The notes beneath the pieces were generated by a model. The model had not been told where the DNA came from. It searched no databases and saw only the letters and a list, made by a program, of their open reading frames with translations. Positions 22,640 through 34,179 of a DNA stretch of 64,000 nucleotides are shown one piece after another. The position numbers and the translations under genes are program-made. Location of the stretch: assembly GCF_011386835.1 (NCBI RefSeq), contig NC_088796.1, positions 32,753,011 to 32,817,010 of the forward strand. The letters are read 5' to 3'. Positions within the stretch are counted from its first letter, which is position 1, and the number at the start of each line of letters is the position of its first letter. Source of the DNA: Chrysemys picta bellii (taxonomy: Eukaryota; Chordata; Testudines; Emydidae).

Positions 22640-24165
22640 GAACTTAGGAATTGTAATACCAAATCAGAACTTTGGTCCATCTAGTCCAGTATTTTTCTCT
22701 AACAGCAGCCAGCACTAGATGCTTCAGAGGGTGTAAAAACTCCACAGCAGCAGATTTGGGATAATCTGCCCCCCATTAGGTCTCATCCTGAGCTCTAATA
22801 GAGATTGGCTTAAACCTTGAAGTGTGAGGTTTAACAAACCTTTCAGAATTTTTGCTCTTCCTTATAACTCTGGAGATTCTGATCTGTATAAATATCCAAT
22901 TCCTTTTTGAATCCTTCTAAATTCTTGGCCTCAAAGACTTTCAGGAGCAGAGAGTTTCAGTCTAACTATGTGTTGCGTGAAAAAATGTTTCTTTTTATCA
23001 GTTCTGAATTTGCCACTTTTTTATTTCATTATATGTTCCCTTGCTTTTGTGTCAGGAGACAGGGAGAAATGAAGCACTGTTCATTATTGTATATACTTCT
23101 AGCATGTCTCCTCTGATTTATCTCAATTCTAAATTAAATAATTCCATTCATTTCAATCTCTCTTCACGTGAGTTTTTCCATGCCTCTTAGTCATTCTCAT
23201 AACTCTTCTCTGCACCATTGATTTATATAAAGGGCTTAAAATACTTTCTCTATTGTTCTCCTCCCCCGCCCCCCGCCATTCCTTATGCAACCTAACAATT
23301 TGCATTTTTGACTGCAGCTACACATTGAGATGTATACAGTGATACCCAGCATCCTTTCCTGAGTTGATGCACTTTAGAAGATTCTAACTTAAATGTAATA
23401 GTTTACACTGTCTCCTGCACTTGTATTACTTTGCCTTTGTCAACATCAAACTCCATTTGCCATCATGTTGCCCATTCATCTCTGTGAAGTTTCTCACAGC
23501 CCCCTCTGGTCCTGATCTAACCTAAATAACTTTGCGTCATTTGCAAATATTTCCACCTCACTAGTCACCCTATCTTTTCCAGGGTCTTAATAAATATAGT
23601 AAACACTGGACCTAGTACAGAATCTTGAGGCACCCGGCTATTCACTTTTTGCTATGATGAAAATTGACCTTTTATACCTACTTTTTGTCTTCTAGCCAGT
23701 TTTTGATCGATGACATTACTTCACCACCCATCCCATGACTACTTAGCTTCTCTAATAGTCCTTTCTGAGGGACCTTGTTAAAAGTCTTTTGATACATCTA
23801 AATAAATTGTCAAGTGGTTTTTCTTTATCTACTACTTTAATGATGCATTCTAAGAGATTAATGAGACATTATTTTCCTTAGCAGAAACCCTGTTGGCTAG
23901 ATGCTATCATATCATGTTCTTCAAGTGTTTTATTATTTGATTTTCAATTGTTTATCCAATTTGCCAGGTACAGGGTAATACCTTCCTGGTCTGTAATACC
24001 CCCCCAGAACCATTTTATACACAAGTACAATATTTGCTACCCTTCAATCATATGGAACAATACTTGTTTAGAGATCTTCCAAAATCTACCTAGGGAAGTA
24101 GCCCTTCCTCACGCATGTTGTCCCCTTTGCTTCTATACGACTATTCAGGTGAGTAAAGATTTGTA
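22640..24165 (-). pseudogene. Old CR1/L3-like LINE copy (minus strand)
   Basis: The reverse complement follows the CR1 ORF2 to 3' end layout of the 42.3-43.97 kb copy but is more diverged. Paired landmarks: 23630-23690 'ttgaggcacccggctattca' against 43680-43700 'tttggggaaccttctattta', and 23690-23720 'tctagccagtttttgatcga' against 43750-43775 'ttttagccagttactgatcc'. No intact frame remains. Confidence 0.75.
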
Positions 24166-25784
24166 GAATATGGGACCTAGCAGTTTGATCCTTTTCTGTT
24201 CTTCAGTGATGTTATTAATTTTTTAATTAAATAATGAGAGCATTGGTATTTATCACAAAGATCTTGGAACAAGTGAATAGTGACATATGACTGGCTAACT
24301 TTAGATGTTGGTAGAATAAGTGAAGTTGACAAAAGAAGCTAAAATGTGTTTGGTTGTCTATTGAAGCTGTATTAGTTTAATTCTTAAAATATTTAACTTG
24401 ATTATTTAATATTTATGCAGGTGCTCAGAATGCATAATTTAGGAGCCTAATTTTAGGAGCACAGGTTTGAAAATTCTGGCCTATATTCTTACTATCAATA
24501 TTGCTTTAGTATACATATGCTGTGGCTTCTATAAGAACATTGACTGTGCACTGTTATGTTAGCCACTAGATACACATACAATATCATAACATAAGCCTAA
24601 GAGTGGATGCGGACTATGCTTTCCCCACGACAAAAAAAAGTATCTGTTCATTGTATGAATATAAATCTAGATTACAAGAACATAAGAAATCATAGAGATG
24701 GAAGAATATCAATTAGAGCCTGTCCACATCGCTTATTTTGTGTTGGATTAGCTGTCTCCCCAATTCTTGTACCTCTGATATTTTTCTTCCAAATACCTTA
24801 TGGTTTTAAAACTTTGTTAGATGCTTCCATGCCTGCTTTTGACAGAACAGAAAAAGATTACTAACACGAAAAGACAACTTGATTCATTTATATTCTCTTT
24901 CAGTTTGTGGTTTTAATTACACTTTCAGCATTATCTGCTCCTTTTGAAGATTAAACTAATGTTTTGACTCCATTGTGTCTAGCAAGCATAGCCCCACACT
25001 TCCCAGATGCACAGAAGTAGTATGCTCCCTGCTACCCCCATTAGAGGGGTGCAACATGTAATCCCCTCCACTAGCAGGTACAAAGAGGGAGAAACTGAGA
25101 CCCTTTCCTGTCCCCTCACTTCTTGGATGGTTGTTGTCCACAGGGATACTAGAAATCATTGTTACATCTTTCCTTTCTGTTCCTTCCAGGTTTCTCTGAT
25201 TTATTGTGGTTGCTTCTGAGTTTCCTTTTTTCAAAGGATTCCAGACCTCTACACTTTGTGTGTAACTGGTCTTGTGACTTGCTAAAAGTTATTTTTTTTT
25301 TAATATAAACAAACTATTCCAAAATAAGAGTTTTCTACTCAGACTTGCACTGAAATACCTGAAAGTACAAACTGCACCTCTAATTTCAATTCCATCTTCC
25401 ATGTAGACAAGGCCTTAAATGAGGGCTGAGTACGTCCAGTGTCTCAGGGCCTGAGTTTCTCAAATACTTGAGTCCATTTGATTGCCTCTATCATAACAAC
25501 CTTTAGAATTCAAGATATATATAGAATTAAGTACATTTTTTAAAAATTCCATCCTAGGAAAAAGTTCCTTATATTTTTTCCAATACTACTGTTTAAAAAA
25601 CACCCCAATTCTGCAACTTGTTCAATATATATATAATGCTACACTATGCATACACACAGGGAGAGAACCAAGACAGTTAGAAAATAAAAACTAACTTCTA
25701 CTAATCCTGACATTGTAGTCACAGAGAAGTTCTTATGTGAATGATCTGCACTTAATATAGTTTCTTATCTTGCTTCCTCCAGCT
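24166..25784. other. putative intronic, no exon recognised
   Basis: AT-rich, no recognised exon or named repeat, apart from a short old fragment near 24420-24480 ('aggagcctaattttaggagc'). Confidence 0.4.
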
Positions 25785-25931
25785 CAATGGCTTTCAACCT
25801 GTAGACTGTGGGGGGGAGGGGGGGGTTGGGGGGAAGCAATCTACAGACTATGTCTATGATTTCCAAAGGGGTTCCATCTCCACTGGAAAAGTTTTAGGGG
25901 TTCACATATGAAAAAAGATTGAAAACCACTG
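25785..25931 (+). mobile_element. hAT-like MITE
   Basis: Terminal inverted repeats CAATGGCTTTCAACCTGT and GATTGAAAACCACTG (reverse CAGTGGTTTTCAATC) are typical of Charlie-type hAT ends. The flanks CTCCAGCT and CTCTAGTA could be a decayed 8-bp duplication (5 of 8). It contains a G-rich run. Confidence 0.6.
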
Positions 25932-25989
25932 CTCTAGTAGCCACAATGTTGCTTTTTAACATTTCCCAAGACATGGTTTCATCTTTCTC

Positions 25990-26080
25990 TCATAGATTCT
26001 GAGGCCAGAAGGAAGCAGTGTGATCATGTCATCTGACCTCCTGTGTTAACACAAGCCATAAATCTAGCTTCATATTTACC
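25990..26080 (-). repeat. CR1/SINE 3'-end fragment (minus strand)
   Basis: 'tctcatagattctgaggcca' and 'gatcatgtcatctgacctcc' are the reverse of the CR1 3' end, as at 50.85 kb. Confidence 0.6.
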
Positions 26081-26174
26081 TTATTTAGTCTTCAAATTTG
26101 GCTTGTTGTAGGGATTGTAATACTGGCAGCTTGTGGGAGCCCAGGAACTGCACTCAGAAGCCTTGGGTGCTCTG

Positions 26175-26315
26175 CCATTGAACTACTGAGTAACCTTGGG
26201 CAAATCACTTCTCTGCACCTCAGTTTCCCCATCTGTGAAATGATACTAACCTCCTCTGTAAAGTGCTTTGAGAGCTATTGATAGTAAGCACTGTATAAAA
26301 TGTAGGTATTGCTAC
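26175..26315 (+). mobile_element. MIR-type SINE
   Basis: GTAACCTTGGGCAAATCACT, CTCAGTTTCCCCATCTGTGA and a tail GTAAAGTGCTTTGAGAGC with TGTATAAAATG match the MIR core and tail. This is an ancient amniote repeat. Confidence 0.8.
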
Positions 26316-26334
26316 TAATCACTATTAAATGGAA

Positions 26335-26482
26335 GAGCCAGTGGCTAGGTGGAATCTCCATCTCTGGAGATATTTAAGAGTAGGTTAGATAAATGTCTAT
26401 CAGGGATGGTCTAGACAGTATTTGGTCCTGCCATGCGGGCAGGGGACTGGACTCGATCTCTTGAGGTCCCTTCCAGTCCTAG
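26335..26482 (+). repeat. CR1 3' end (plus strand)
   Basis: GGTGGAATCTCCATCTCTGG, TATTTGGTCCTGCCATG and GGACTGGACTCGATCTC lead to a short A-rich end. This is the classic CR1 3' terminal text. Confidence 0.8.
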
Positions 26483-26955
26483 AATAAAAAAAAAAAGTTC
26501 TATGCTTGTAGGCCTGACTGTTCCACTTCCCTTTGGCACAAAGCTAGAGTAAGCCGTGCACCCATGCAGGCCCGGCTCTCTAGCAGGGGGAGAGAAGCTC
26601 CAGCAGGAGATGCTCCCTCCACCTCGCTGTCTTCCACCAGGTACCGCAGCCCTCGCACGGCCAGCACTGACTGAGCCAGCAACCGCTCAGGGGCAGGAGA
26701 TGACAAGGCGGCGGCTGCGCTGGGTCACACGCGGGGCTAGGAGCAGGGTAGGGGGGGACGCGCTGGGTCAGGAGCCGCCTGGCGGGCAAGCACAACCCCC
26801 CTCAGAACAGCGGCGATAGGGCCGCGTGCGCCACCCTAATCCCGCTTCTGTCTGAGCCACGACCGCCGCCCCAACCTCGGTAGCAGCCAAAGCCAGCCCC
26901 GAACGTCCACCCCAGCCCTAGCCCCCAGCTCCCTCCTCCCGACCCGGGTACATTC

Positions 26956-26967
26956 CGCGCATGCGCT
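26956..26967 (+). promoter_or_regulatory. NRF1-like site 1
   Basis: CGCGCATGCGCT differs by one end base from the NRF1 consensus palindrome (YGCGCAYGCGCR). Confidence 0.55.
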
Positions 26968-27000
26968 AAAAGCGACGGCGGCGGCGGCGCCGGCTTTCTA

Positions 27001-27012
27001 TGCGCATGCGTG
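27001..27012 (+). promoter_or_regulatory. NRF1-like site 2
   Basis: TGCGCATGCGTG is a near-consensus NRF1 palindrome, 45 bp after site 1. Confidence 0.55.
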
Positions 27013-27044
27013 CGTAGGATTCGCCGCGGGCTCCCTGAGCAAGC

Positions 27045-27065
27045 TTACGTAACTGCGCCGGAAGT
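27045..27065 (+). promoter_or_regulatory. bZIP palindrome and ETS site
   Basis: TTACGTAA (27045-27052), a PAR-bZIP/NFIL3-type palindrome, is followed by CCGGAAGT (27058-27065), the ETS/GABP core common in TATA-less housekeeping promoters. Confidence 0.5.
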
Positions 27066-27097
27066 AGTCTCAACGTCTCCGCTCCGGGTCGGCAGTG

Positions 27098-27109
27098 TAC
27101 GCATGCGCT
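27098..27109 (+). promoter_or_regulatory. NRF1-like site 3
   Basis: The TACGCATGCGCT stretch keeps the GCATGCGC core. It lies about 430 bp before the PELO start. Confidence 0.45.
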
Positions 27110-27150
27110 GTGTGAAGGCGCTTCCTAGCTGGCGCGTACGCGAGGAGACG

Positions 27151-27240
27151 ATGCTGTCGCCGGGCTGCTCCCGACTGTGCCTCGTCCTGTCCCCAGCCAG
27201 TGCGCAGGCGTGGCCCGGTGTCGCCGCCGCCGCTGATTGA
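27151..27240 (+). other. Upstream ORF ahead of PELO
   Basis: ATG 27151 to TGA 27240, 29 codons (MLSPGCSRLCLVLSPASAQA...). It ends 293 bp before the PELO start. It matters only if transcription starts upstream of 27151. Confidence 0.35.
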
Positions 27241-27533
27241 CCGACTGTGGAGTGTCGTCAAGCGCCGCTCGGATCGGCGAGGTTCAGCGGAGCGGTCAGC
27301 CCGTTAGCGTGAGGGGTCCGGCGTGCCGGGGCCTGGAGCCGGCCGGCCCCGTCCCACTTGTCTCCTCCGAGAGGCTTCTGCCCCGTCCCCTTCCCGCTGA
27401 GAGGACGCAGGGTCCCCAGGCCGTGTGAGGACCCGGGCGTGGGCTGAGGAGCCTGCGCCTGCCCTGAGTGCGAGGCGCGGTGCCCTCCCGTTTCCCGGTG
27501 AGATCAGAGGGGGGCAGGCCGGGCAGCGGCAGG

Positions 27534-30500
27534 ATGAAGCTGGTGAGGAAGGACATCGAGAAGGATAACGCGGGGCAGGTGACCCTGATCCCCGAGGATG
27601 CCGAGGACATATGGCACACCTACAATCTGCTGCAGGTGGGCGACAGCCTGCGGGCATCCACCATCCGCAAGGTGCAGACTGAGTCCGCCACAGGCAGCGT
27701 GGGCAGCAACCGCATCCGCACCACCCTCACCCTCTGCGTGGAGACCATCGATTTCGACTCGCAGGCCTGCCAGCTGCGGGTCAAGGGGACCAACATCCAG
27801 GAGAATGAGTACGTCAAGATGGGAGCCTACCACACCATTGAGCTGGAGCCCAATCGCCAGTTCACGCTAGCCAAGAAGCAGTGGGACAGTGTGGTGCTGG
27901 AGCGCATTGAGCAAGCCTGCGACCCAAGCTGGAGTGCTGACGTGGCAGCAGTGGTCATGCAGGAGGGTCTGGCTCATATCTGTCTTGTTACCCCTAGCAT
28001 GACACTGACCCGGGCCAAGATTGAAGTGAACATTCCCAGAAAACGAAAGGGTAATTGCAGTCAACATGATAGAGCGCTGGAGAGATTCTATGAGCAGGTG
28101 GTGCAGGCAATCCAGCGTCATATCAACTTCGAGATTGTGAAATGTGTTCTGGTGGCCAGTCCGGGATTCGTAAGAGAACAGTTCTGTGACTACATGTTCC
28201 AGCAGGCAGTCAAGACTGACAACAAGCTGCTGCTAGAGAACCGGTCCAAATTCCTTCAGGTAAAGTAGATAAGTAACCCTTAAATCGGGAAATCCAAAAA
28301 GAGTGAAGAGTTATACAGTGTGACAAAAAGGTGGTATAAGTAAAGTGACATTAACACAAAGAAAACTTAAGCTGAACATCAAGAGAAATGTATTTTTGGT
28401 GGGATCTTAAATGATGGGCTAGTAAGGAATGTACGTGTCCTTTCGTTTGGGATATTTAAATCTAGACTAGATAAAGCAGTAGATAATTAAATGCAACTTC
28501 CCCCCTCCCCCCCAAAAAAACCAACAAAAACTTGATAGTGGCTCATTAAGATGGCAGAAACAACAACAGTTGGGAAATTACATTTCCAGCAGGAACGTCA
28601 ACTCAGTCGTGTTGTGTCAGACCCTACCAAATTCACGGTCATAGGATTTTAAAAATCATAAATTTTATTATTTCAGCTATTTAAATCTGAAATTTCACAG
28701 CATTGTAATTGTAGGGGTCCTGACCCAAAAAGGAGTTTTTTTGGGGGGGTCATAAGGTTATTGTAGGGGGGGTTGCGGTACTGCTACTCTTACTTCTGTG
28801 CTGCTGCTGGTGGTGGCACTGCCTTCAGAGCTAGGCACCTGGGGAGCAGCAGCTGCTGGTAGGGAGCTCAGCTCTGAAGGCAGAGCTGCCGCCAGCAGCA
28901 GAGCAGAAGTAAGAATTGAGTGGTATGGTATTGCCACCCTTACTTCTGCACTGCTGCCTGCAGAGCTGGGACCTCAGTCAGCAGCTGCCACTCTCTGGCC
29001 GCCCAGCTCTGAAGGCAGCAGCACAGAAGTAATGGTGGCATGGTATGGTTTTGGTATGCCATCCTTATTTCTGCGCTGCCTTCAGAGCTGGGTGCCCAGC
29101 CACCAGCTGCCGCTCTCCGGCCACTCAACTCTGAAGGTAGTGCAGAAGTAAGGGTGGCAATACCATGCCCCTCCCCCCCCCAATAACCTTGCGACCCCCC
29201 CTGCTACTCCGCCAGGACCCCCAATTTGAGAAACGCTGGTCTCCCACGTAAAATCTATATAGTGTAAGGTAAAAGCACACAAAATACCAGAATTCATAGT
29301 GGGAGTCCAGATTTCACAGTCTGTGATGCATTTTTCATGGCTGTGAATTTGGGCCCTAATCATGAGTGTTTAATGACAGATTTAATGCCGCTGTAAAAAA
29401 AGTGAACGAAAACATACCTGTAACTGGCAGGACTGAGTTAACATTGCTGTTGAAAACCTTAATATTTGTTTCTCTTGGCTTTTGTTGTCTGCATGACCTT
29501 AAGGTTTCATTTACTAATTATTTTTCATCTGACTTCTTGGGTATTTTTTAAGACTAATGAAAAAAATAAGAAAATCCAGATCTTATTGGCTTCCTGAGTT
29601 TACTACTTCTGGCTTCCTAGATTAAGCAGGTCTTTAATCCAAATCAAGCTTCCAAGCCTTTGGAGGTCCCAGTGCATTAAAAATAGATTCAGAAGTATGA
29701 AACTGGCATTTGTTTTAACTCAGTGTTTTAACATGGATATGTATCAGGTATTACCTGATTTGCAGTGATGACCAGCATGAGGAGCAAGGTCCAATCACTA
29801 CTGAAAAGTGCACACTTCCTACATCTGCAGCATGTGCAATGCATGCCTCATCTGAAGCATATATCTGTAGACTTAGCAGGTTTTTCTTTTCTGAACAGTT
29901 GGTATATCGTTTCAGAGATGTAACTTTAGAGAGAAAAACAACCGATCTTTCTTTTCTTTTTTCTTTTTTTTTTTTCAAATGTAGTAAAAGCACTAGTTCC
30001 TATTGAGGATTACTCTGAACGTCTAGTTTCAGATGTATTTTGCTCTAGGCCAGTGCTCAAGATCCCAGCATGTTTAAAACAAATCTTGAATGATAGAAAC
30101 ATTTTTTTCTATCCTTGCTAAATTCAAAGGTAGCTGAAGGGATTTTGTTCAATATTTCTGAAAAAAATTCACCTTGAGAAAAAGACTGACCATGGAAAAT
30201 TTCAGTTCACAAGTGAAACATATAAGACTAAGTAATCAGCATGGACTAAATGATCCATTTTTTCTTCTATCTATAACATTTATTATTGTAGGTCCACTCC
30301 TCCTCCGGACATAAATATGCGCTGAAGGAAGCTCTTTGTGACCCAGCTGTAGCCAGCCGTCTCTCTGACACGAAAGCAGCTGGTGAGGTCAAAGCCTTGG
30401 ATGACTTCTACAAGATGCTGCAACATGAGCCTGATCGGGCTTTTTATGGCCTCAAACATGTGGAAAAAGCCAATGAGGCCATGGCCATTGATACCCTGTT

Positions 30501-30723
30501 GATCAGTGATGAGCTCTTCAGGCACCAGGATGTGGCTTCTCGCAGCCGATATGTGCGGCTGGTAGATAGTGTGCGGGAGAACATGGGCACAGTGCGCATA
30601 TTCTCCAGCCTCCATGTGTCTGGGGAGCAGCTTGGCCAGCTGACAGGGGTAGCAGCTATCCTGCGTTTCCCTGTTGCTGAGCTCTCTGACCAAGAGGAGG
30701 AATCCAGTTCTGAAGAGGATTGA
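27534..30723 (+). CDS. PELO: Pelota mRNA surveillance and ribosome rescue factor
   Basis: PELO (Dom34 family) pairs with the GTPase HBS1L to recognise stalled or empty ribosomes, entering the A site like eRF1/eRF3, and with ABCE1 promotes subunit splitting in no-go and non-stop decay. The coding exons are 27534-28259 (codons 1-242) and 30292-30723 (codons 243-385 plus TGA), a phase-0 join between Gln242 and Val243. The total of 385 residues equals the usual vertebrate length. The start is [20 protein letters not shown], with A at -3; the frame is open upstream to 27468 but has no other ATG. The N-terminal Sm-like domain spans about 1-130, the eRF1 domain 2-like part about 136-268 and the domain 3-like part about 271-370. 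A basic PRKRKG lies at 168-173. No GGQ peptide-release motif is present, as expected for Pelota. The acidic tail is EEESSSEED. It is intact, with no frameshifts. Confidence 0.97.
28260..30291 (+). other. PELO: PELO coding intron
   Basis: 2,032 bp. The donor is CAG|GTAAAG. The acceptor is TTATTATTGTAG|GTC, with a branch-like CTATAAC about 20 nt upstream and a T-rich tract before it. It contains a hAT-family insertion (28617-29358). The acceptor tract is rather A/T mixed but reading-frame continuity is exact. Confidence 0.93.
28617..29358 (+). mobile_element. hAT-like non-autonomous element, copy in PELO intron
   Basis: Ends TCAGACCCTACCAAATTCAC and GTGAATTTGGGCCCTA are inverted repeats matching the element at 37729-38586. 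The interior holds about three tandem palindromic modules built on CTTACTTCTG...CAGAAGTAA and CAGAGCTGGG/CCCAGCTCTG. No clean 8-bp target duplication survives here. There is no coding capacity; open frames inside are repeat text. Confidence 0.75.
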
Positions 30724-31096
30724 TGACGATGGCTCACTCCACCCTTCCCTCATAGCATAAGACTAAAATGACAGTCACTGCACTTCCTTTCCAAATACTA
30801 CAAGCAGATGTTCCATGGCATGCAATTTAACTTTTTGAGAACAATATTTTTAAGGTGTCTGGTTTTGTTCAACACGTTCTACTGGATAGCCATATATATT
30901 TGCACTTGCTGTGGTAATGATGATGATGGGTATACTATAGGTTGGGGTTGACATTGTTTGTACAAACTACACTCTGGATCTCCAAGAGCACAACAAACTA
31001 ATATAAAATTCTCTAATTTGGTTCCTGAAAGCTGCTGATTAGGTATTTTAAAGCAGATGAGTTTCTTTGCCTTTTGGTGAATGTACAAAAAAGGAT

Positions 31097-31102
31097 AATA
31101 AA
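31097..31102 (+). terminator. PELO: Candidate PELO polyadenylation signal
   Basis: AATAAA, 374 nt after the stop codon. It is the first canonical hexamer downstream, giving a 3' UTR of about 400 nt. Transcript evidence is not available here. Confidence 0.5.
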
Positions 31103-33997
31103 TTAAGGGGAAAAAAACTCTAAAATGCCACATTTTTCTGCTTTGAGTTATGTGCTTGCAAACAGTACTGCAAAGTATGGGAAGCAACGTGTTAGGTATC
31201 ACATTATAAAGAATACTGATACTTTTCAATCAGCTATCCAAGGTTTGTCCATCTGAAGGGCTATGTTGACAACTTGGTCAGGAACCCAGGTGCCATACCT
31301 TACTGATGTAAAACGGAGTAGATTGCAGTAGGGATGGGAAGAATACCAGATGTGGATCTGTCTTCGTCACGAGTCCAGCCATTTGGCTGAATTTGGCAAT
31401 ATTTAATAATGTTCTATCAGAAATGGAAACTTAAAAACAAACAAACAAAAAAAAAACCCTGAATTGACAGTATCCCTTTAGACATGATGGCAACTGCAGG
31501 CCAAGGTGTGAAGCTGTATGTGCCATGCTTTTAACATTTCTTTAAATGCACTACCTCAGATCCCTGTCATGTGAGCTCCAGAAAGTTGTACTAAATGCTG
31601 ATTTATGTGCTATAAATAAGATGTTCCAGCTTTAATTAACTGTTTTCTAATGAATCAGTGTTTGGATAATTTGGGCCTGATGCTGCAAACCCTTACTTGC
31701 ATGAGTAAGGTTTGCAGAATTAAGTCCATAGCTTCCCCAGGAATCCTTTTGGCAATAGATAAATGGCTTGCATTACAATCTCATAATCTGGTATTCTCAA
31801 GTAGATGTTTTTAAAAACAGGTATATACAATACAATACCTCTTGGAAGTAGAAGATCTAATTAGAAGCAGGACTTGGGCCTTTTTGAAGATAATGATGGT
31901 TAGAAAAAGTTAACTTAGTTATTTCCCAATTGTATTTATTTATCCATATTTATTAAAGGTGTTCAGAATTGAGGTGATCAAATGGTAATCCAACATTTCC
32001 TGGAGTTTATAGTTTGGAAAAAAAGTTTAGCTGGGAGGGGAATCTTCAGAATCTGAAACACAATTAAGGTGGCGTTTGGGATGCGGTGTGTGTCAAGAGT
32101 AATAGTGTAATTTTTACATATAAATAATACTCAGTTTTTATAAGGATATTGTCAGGCAAGGCATGGCCCCAAATTTAGGTTTTTTGTTTTTGTTCTTTAA
32201 ATACTAACTGTTAAAACTCAAGTTGGGGCAGCCCTTGAGTTATAACTTGAATTAACTTTGCAGTGAGTTGCAGTGGTCCACTTTGGAAATGTGATTATAG
32301 GGATCTTGGCCTTAGAGACCAATCATGCAAGGTCTTGAATGCCCTCAACACCTATTGAACGTTTATCTATTTGAGGAATTATAAGTAATCACTGAAATTT
32401 TCTGTAACAATTAGCACTGTTTCACTTAAAAAAAAAAAAAAGGGGGGGGGGGGGGGACATTCTTGAAAGGCTGTAGTTTATCTGGCAAGAGATCCTGAGC
32501 CACTAGCAAGGGTTGGAGTGCCCTCAGCTTACATTAAAGTCAATGTGATTTGACAGATACTCAGCACATTGGCAGAATCAAGTTGCAATAAATAGTCTTA
32601 AATCTGACAAGTTAGTTTTATAGCACTAAATGGTTTCACTGTGTCTAAATACTGCATAATATTTTCTCCCTTGAGATAGCTGTATTAGGCCTGTATGTTG
32701 GTAAGCAAACATCAGTGGTCGTTATTAAATACTGCAATAATTTTCTGGATAATGCTATTTATAATTAAGACCTGACTGCAGCACTGAACTTGTATTTGGT
32801 ATGGATAGCTTAAAATATCTTTACATTGGTATAATTTGTTGAATTATGCTATCCCAAATTGTGGGACGGAAGGGCTTGCTGGTTGTTTGTGTCATGGGTG
32901 AAAAAATGAGTTCATTAAAAAAAAAATTAAGTGGTACTATATTTTTTTTAGCCTTTTGTAATACATGAAAGGTACAAAGTCAAAATACTGCAATTCCACA
33001 CTTCTACACTATGTGCCTCTAAGTGTGACAACATGTACTGTATTGTCAAATACAGCTCTTCAAATAAATACAGCTAACCAATATATCAGTTTTTTGGAAA
33101 GGTATAATTCTCAGAAGTGTGAGAACTTATTTTTGCAGTTCAGCAACACTTTATTTATAGTGATTTTGTTTCTCTGCAATATTTCTGTTTAAGTTTAGAA
33201 TTGGAGTTCTGCAGTGAATGCCACTAGTTTACTGGAAGAAATATATACTTCCAGAAAATAAGACACCTGTAAATTTGTTCATAAACACTTTTGCAGTGGA
33301 ATCAACCCCATAAACAATACATAAGTAACATGTAGAAAAATGCATCAGGTTTAAGGAAAAAGTGTATGGAATCATCCTCCAAATAGATACAGGAATGCAG
33401 ACCCCCTACACTTGGCAGAGTTCCATTGATGCTGATACCTTTGTAGTTAAAGGTATTTGACGAAGAGTTCTTTCCATATTGGCACATGTACTTGCAAAGT
33501 TAAGGCCTTAAACTTATATAAACCATATACAGGGATACTTCATCCACCACTAGAAGTCAGCAAGTGTTAAACAACACAGCAGTATTACACTACAGCTTAG
33601 GACAGGAAATTAGTACCTTTTCTAGCCAAAACTGCAATGGAAGTAGAGATCCCTGTGCTAGGATTGGGCCAGAACATGGAGGGCCCCACCTTTAAACTTA
33701 TGCCTTTGGGTTTTCAGCAGTCACAAAGAGGACCTCAGTATTGCCTTTCTGAAAGAAGGATGAGAAGTATAGACTTATATTAACTCTAAATAATACGGTT
33801 TATACCGTGGTTATCTTATTGATCACCCCTCTCCCCAGATCAGCTGTGACACTTCTGAAGTATATAGAACTTAACATAGAAAGAGGAGTCAGCTCTAGCA
33901 TACCTGCTTGTAGGATTGGCATGTTGTGACCTGGCCTATGTTTAACATTAAGCGTGTCAGTAGTCCTGTTTATTTTGAACCAGTATCCTGGACTGAA
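31103..33997. other. downstream of PELO, no exon recognised
   Basis: AT-rich, mostly unique. 'gcctgatgctgcaaaccctt' at about 31675 is an old dispersed fragment. An A14/G15 homopolymer pair lies at 32428-32456. Confidence 0.4.
32428..32456 (+). repeat. adjacent poly(A)/poly(G) tracts
   Basis: About 14 A followed directly by about 15 G. Length is uncertain because such runs are error-prone. Confidence 0.85.
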
Positions 33998-33999
33998 TA

Positions 34000-34177
34000 C
34001 ACCACTACCTCGATATAACACGAATTCGGATATAACACGGTAAAGCAGTACTCGGGGGGAGGGAGGGGTGGCTACGCACTCCGGTGGATCAAAGCAAGTT
34101 CAATATAACATGGTTTCACCTATAACGCGGTAAGATTTTTTGGCTCCCGAGGACAGCGTTATATTGAGGCAGAGGTG
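34000..34177. mobile_element. Tc1/mariner-type MITE, 178 bp
   Basis: Inverted ends CACCACTACCTCGATATAAC and GTTATATTGAGGCAGAGGTG lie between TA dinucleotides (33998-33999 and 34178-34179), the duplication expected for Tc1/mariner/pogo transposons. Internal copies of ATATAACACGG/ATAACGCGG recur in the arms. Non-coding. Confidence 0.8.
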
Positions 34178-34179
34178 TA

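Larger units (their letters stand above)
26550..28100 (+). promoter_or_regulatory. CpG island and promoter region of PELO
   Basis: GC content and CpG density rise sharply against the AT-rich flanks and fall again within PELO exon 1. The region includes a short GGC run (about 26975-26993), three NRF1-like palindromes and an ETS site. It supports a local housekeeping-type promoter just upstream of the PELO start. Confidence 0.75.

Noticed and set aside
27468..27533. N-terminally extended PELO start at a GTG
   Set aside because: The frame is open upstream, but 27468 is GTG, not ATG. The ATG at 27534 gives exactly the conserved MKLVRK start and the standard 385 residues.
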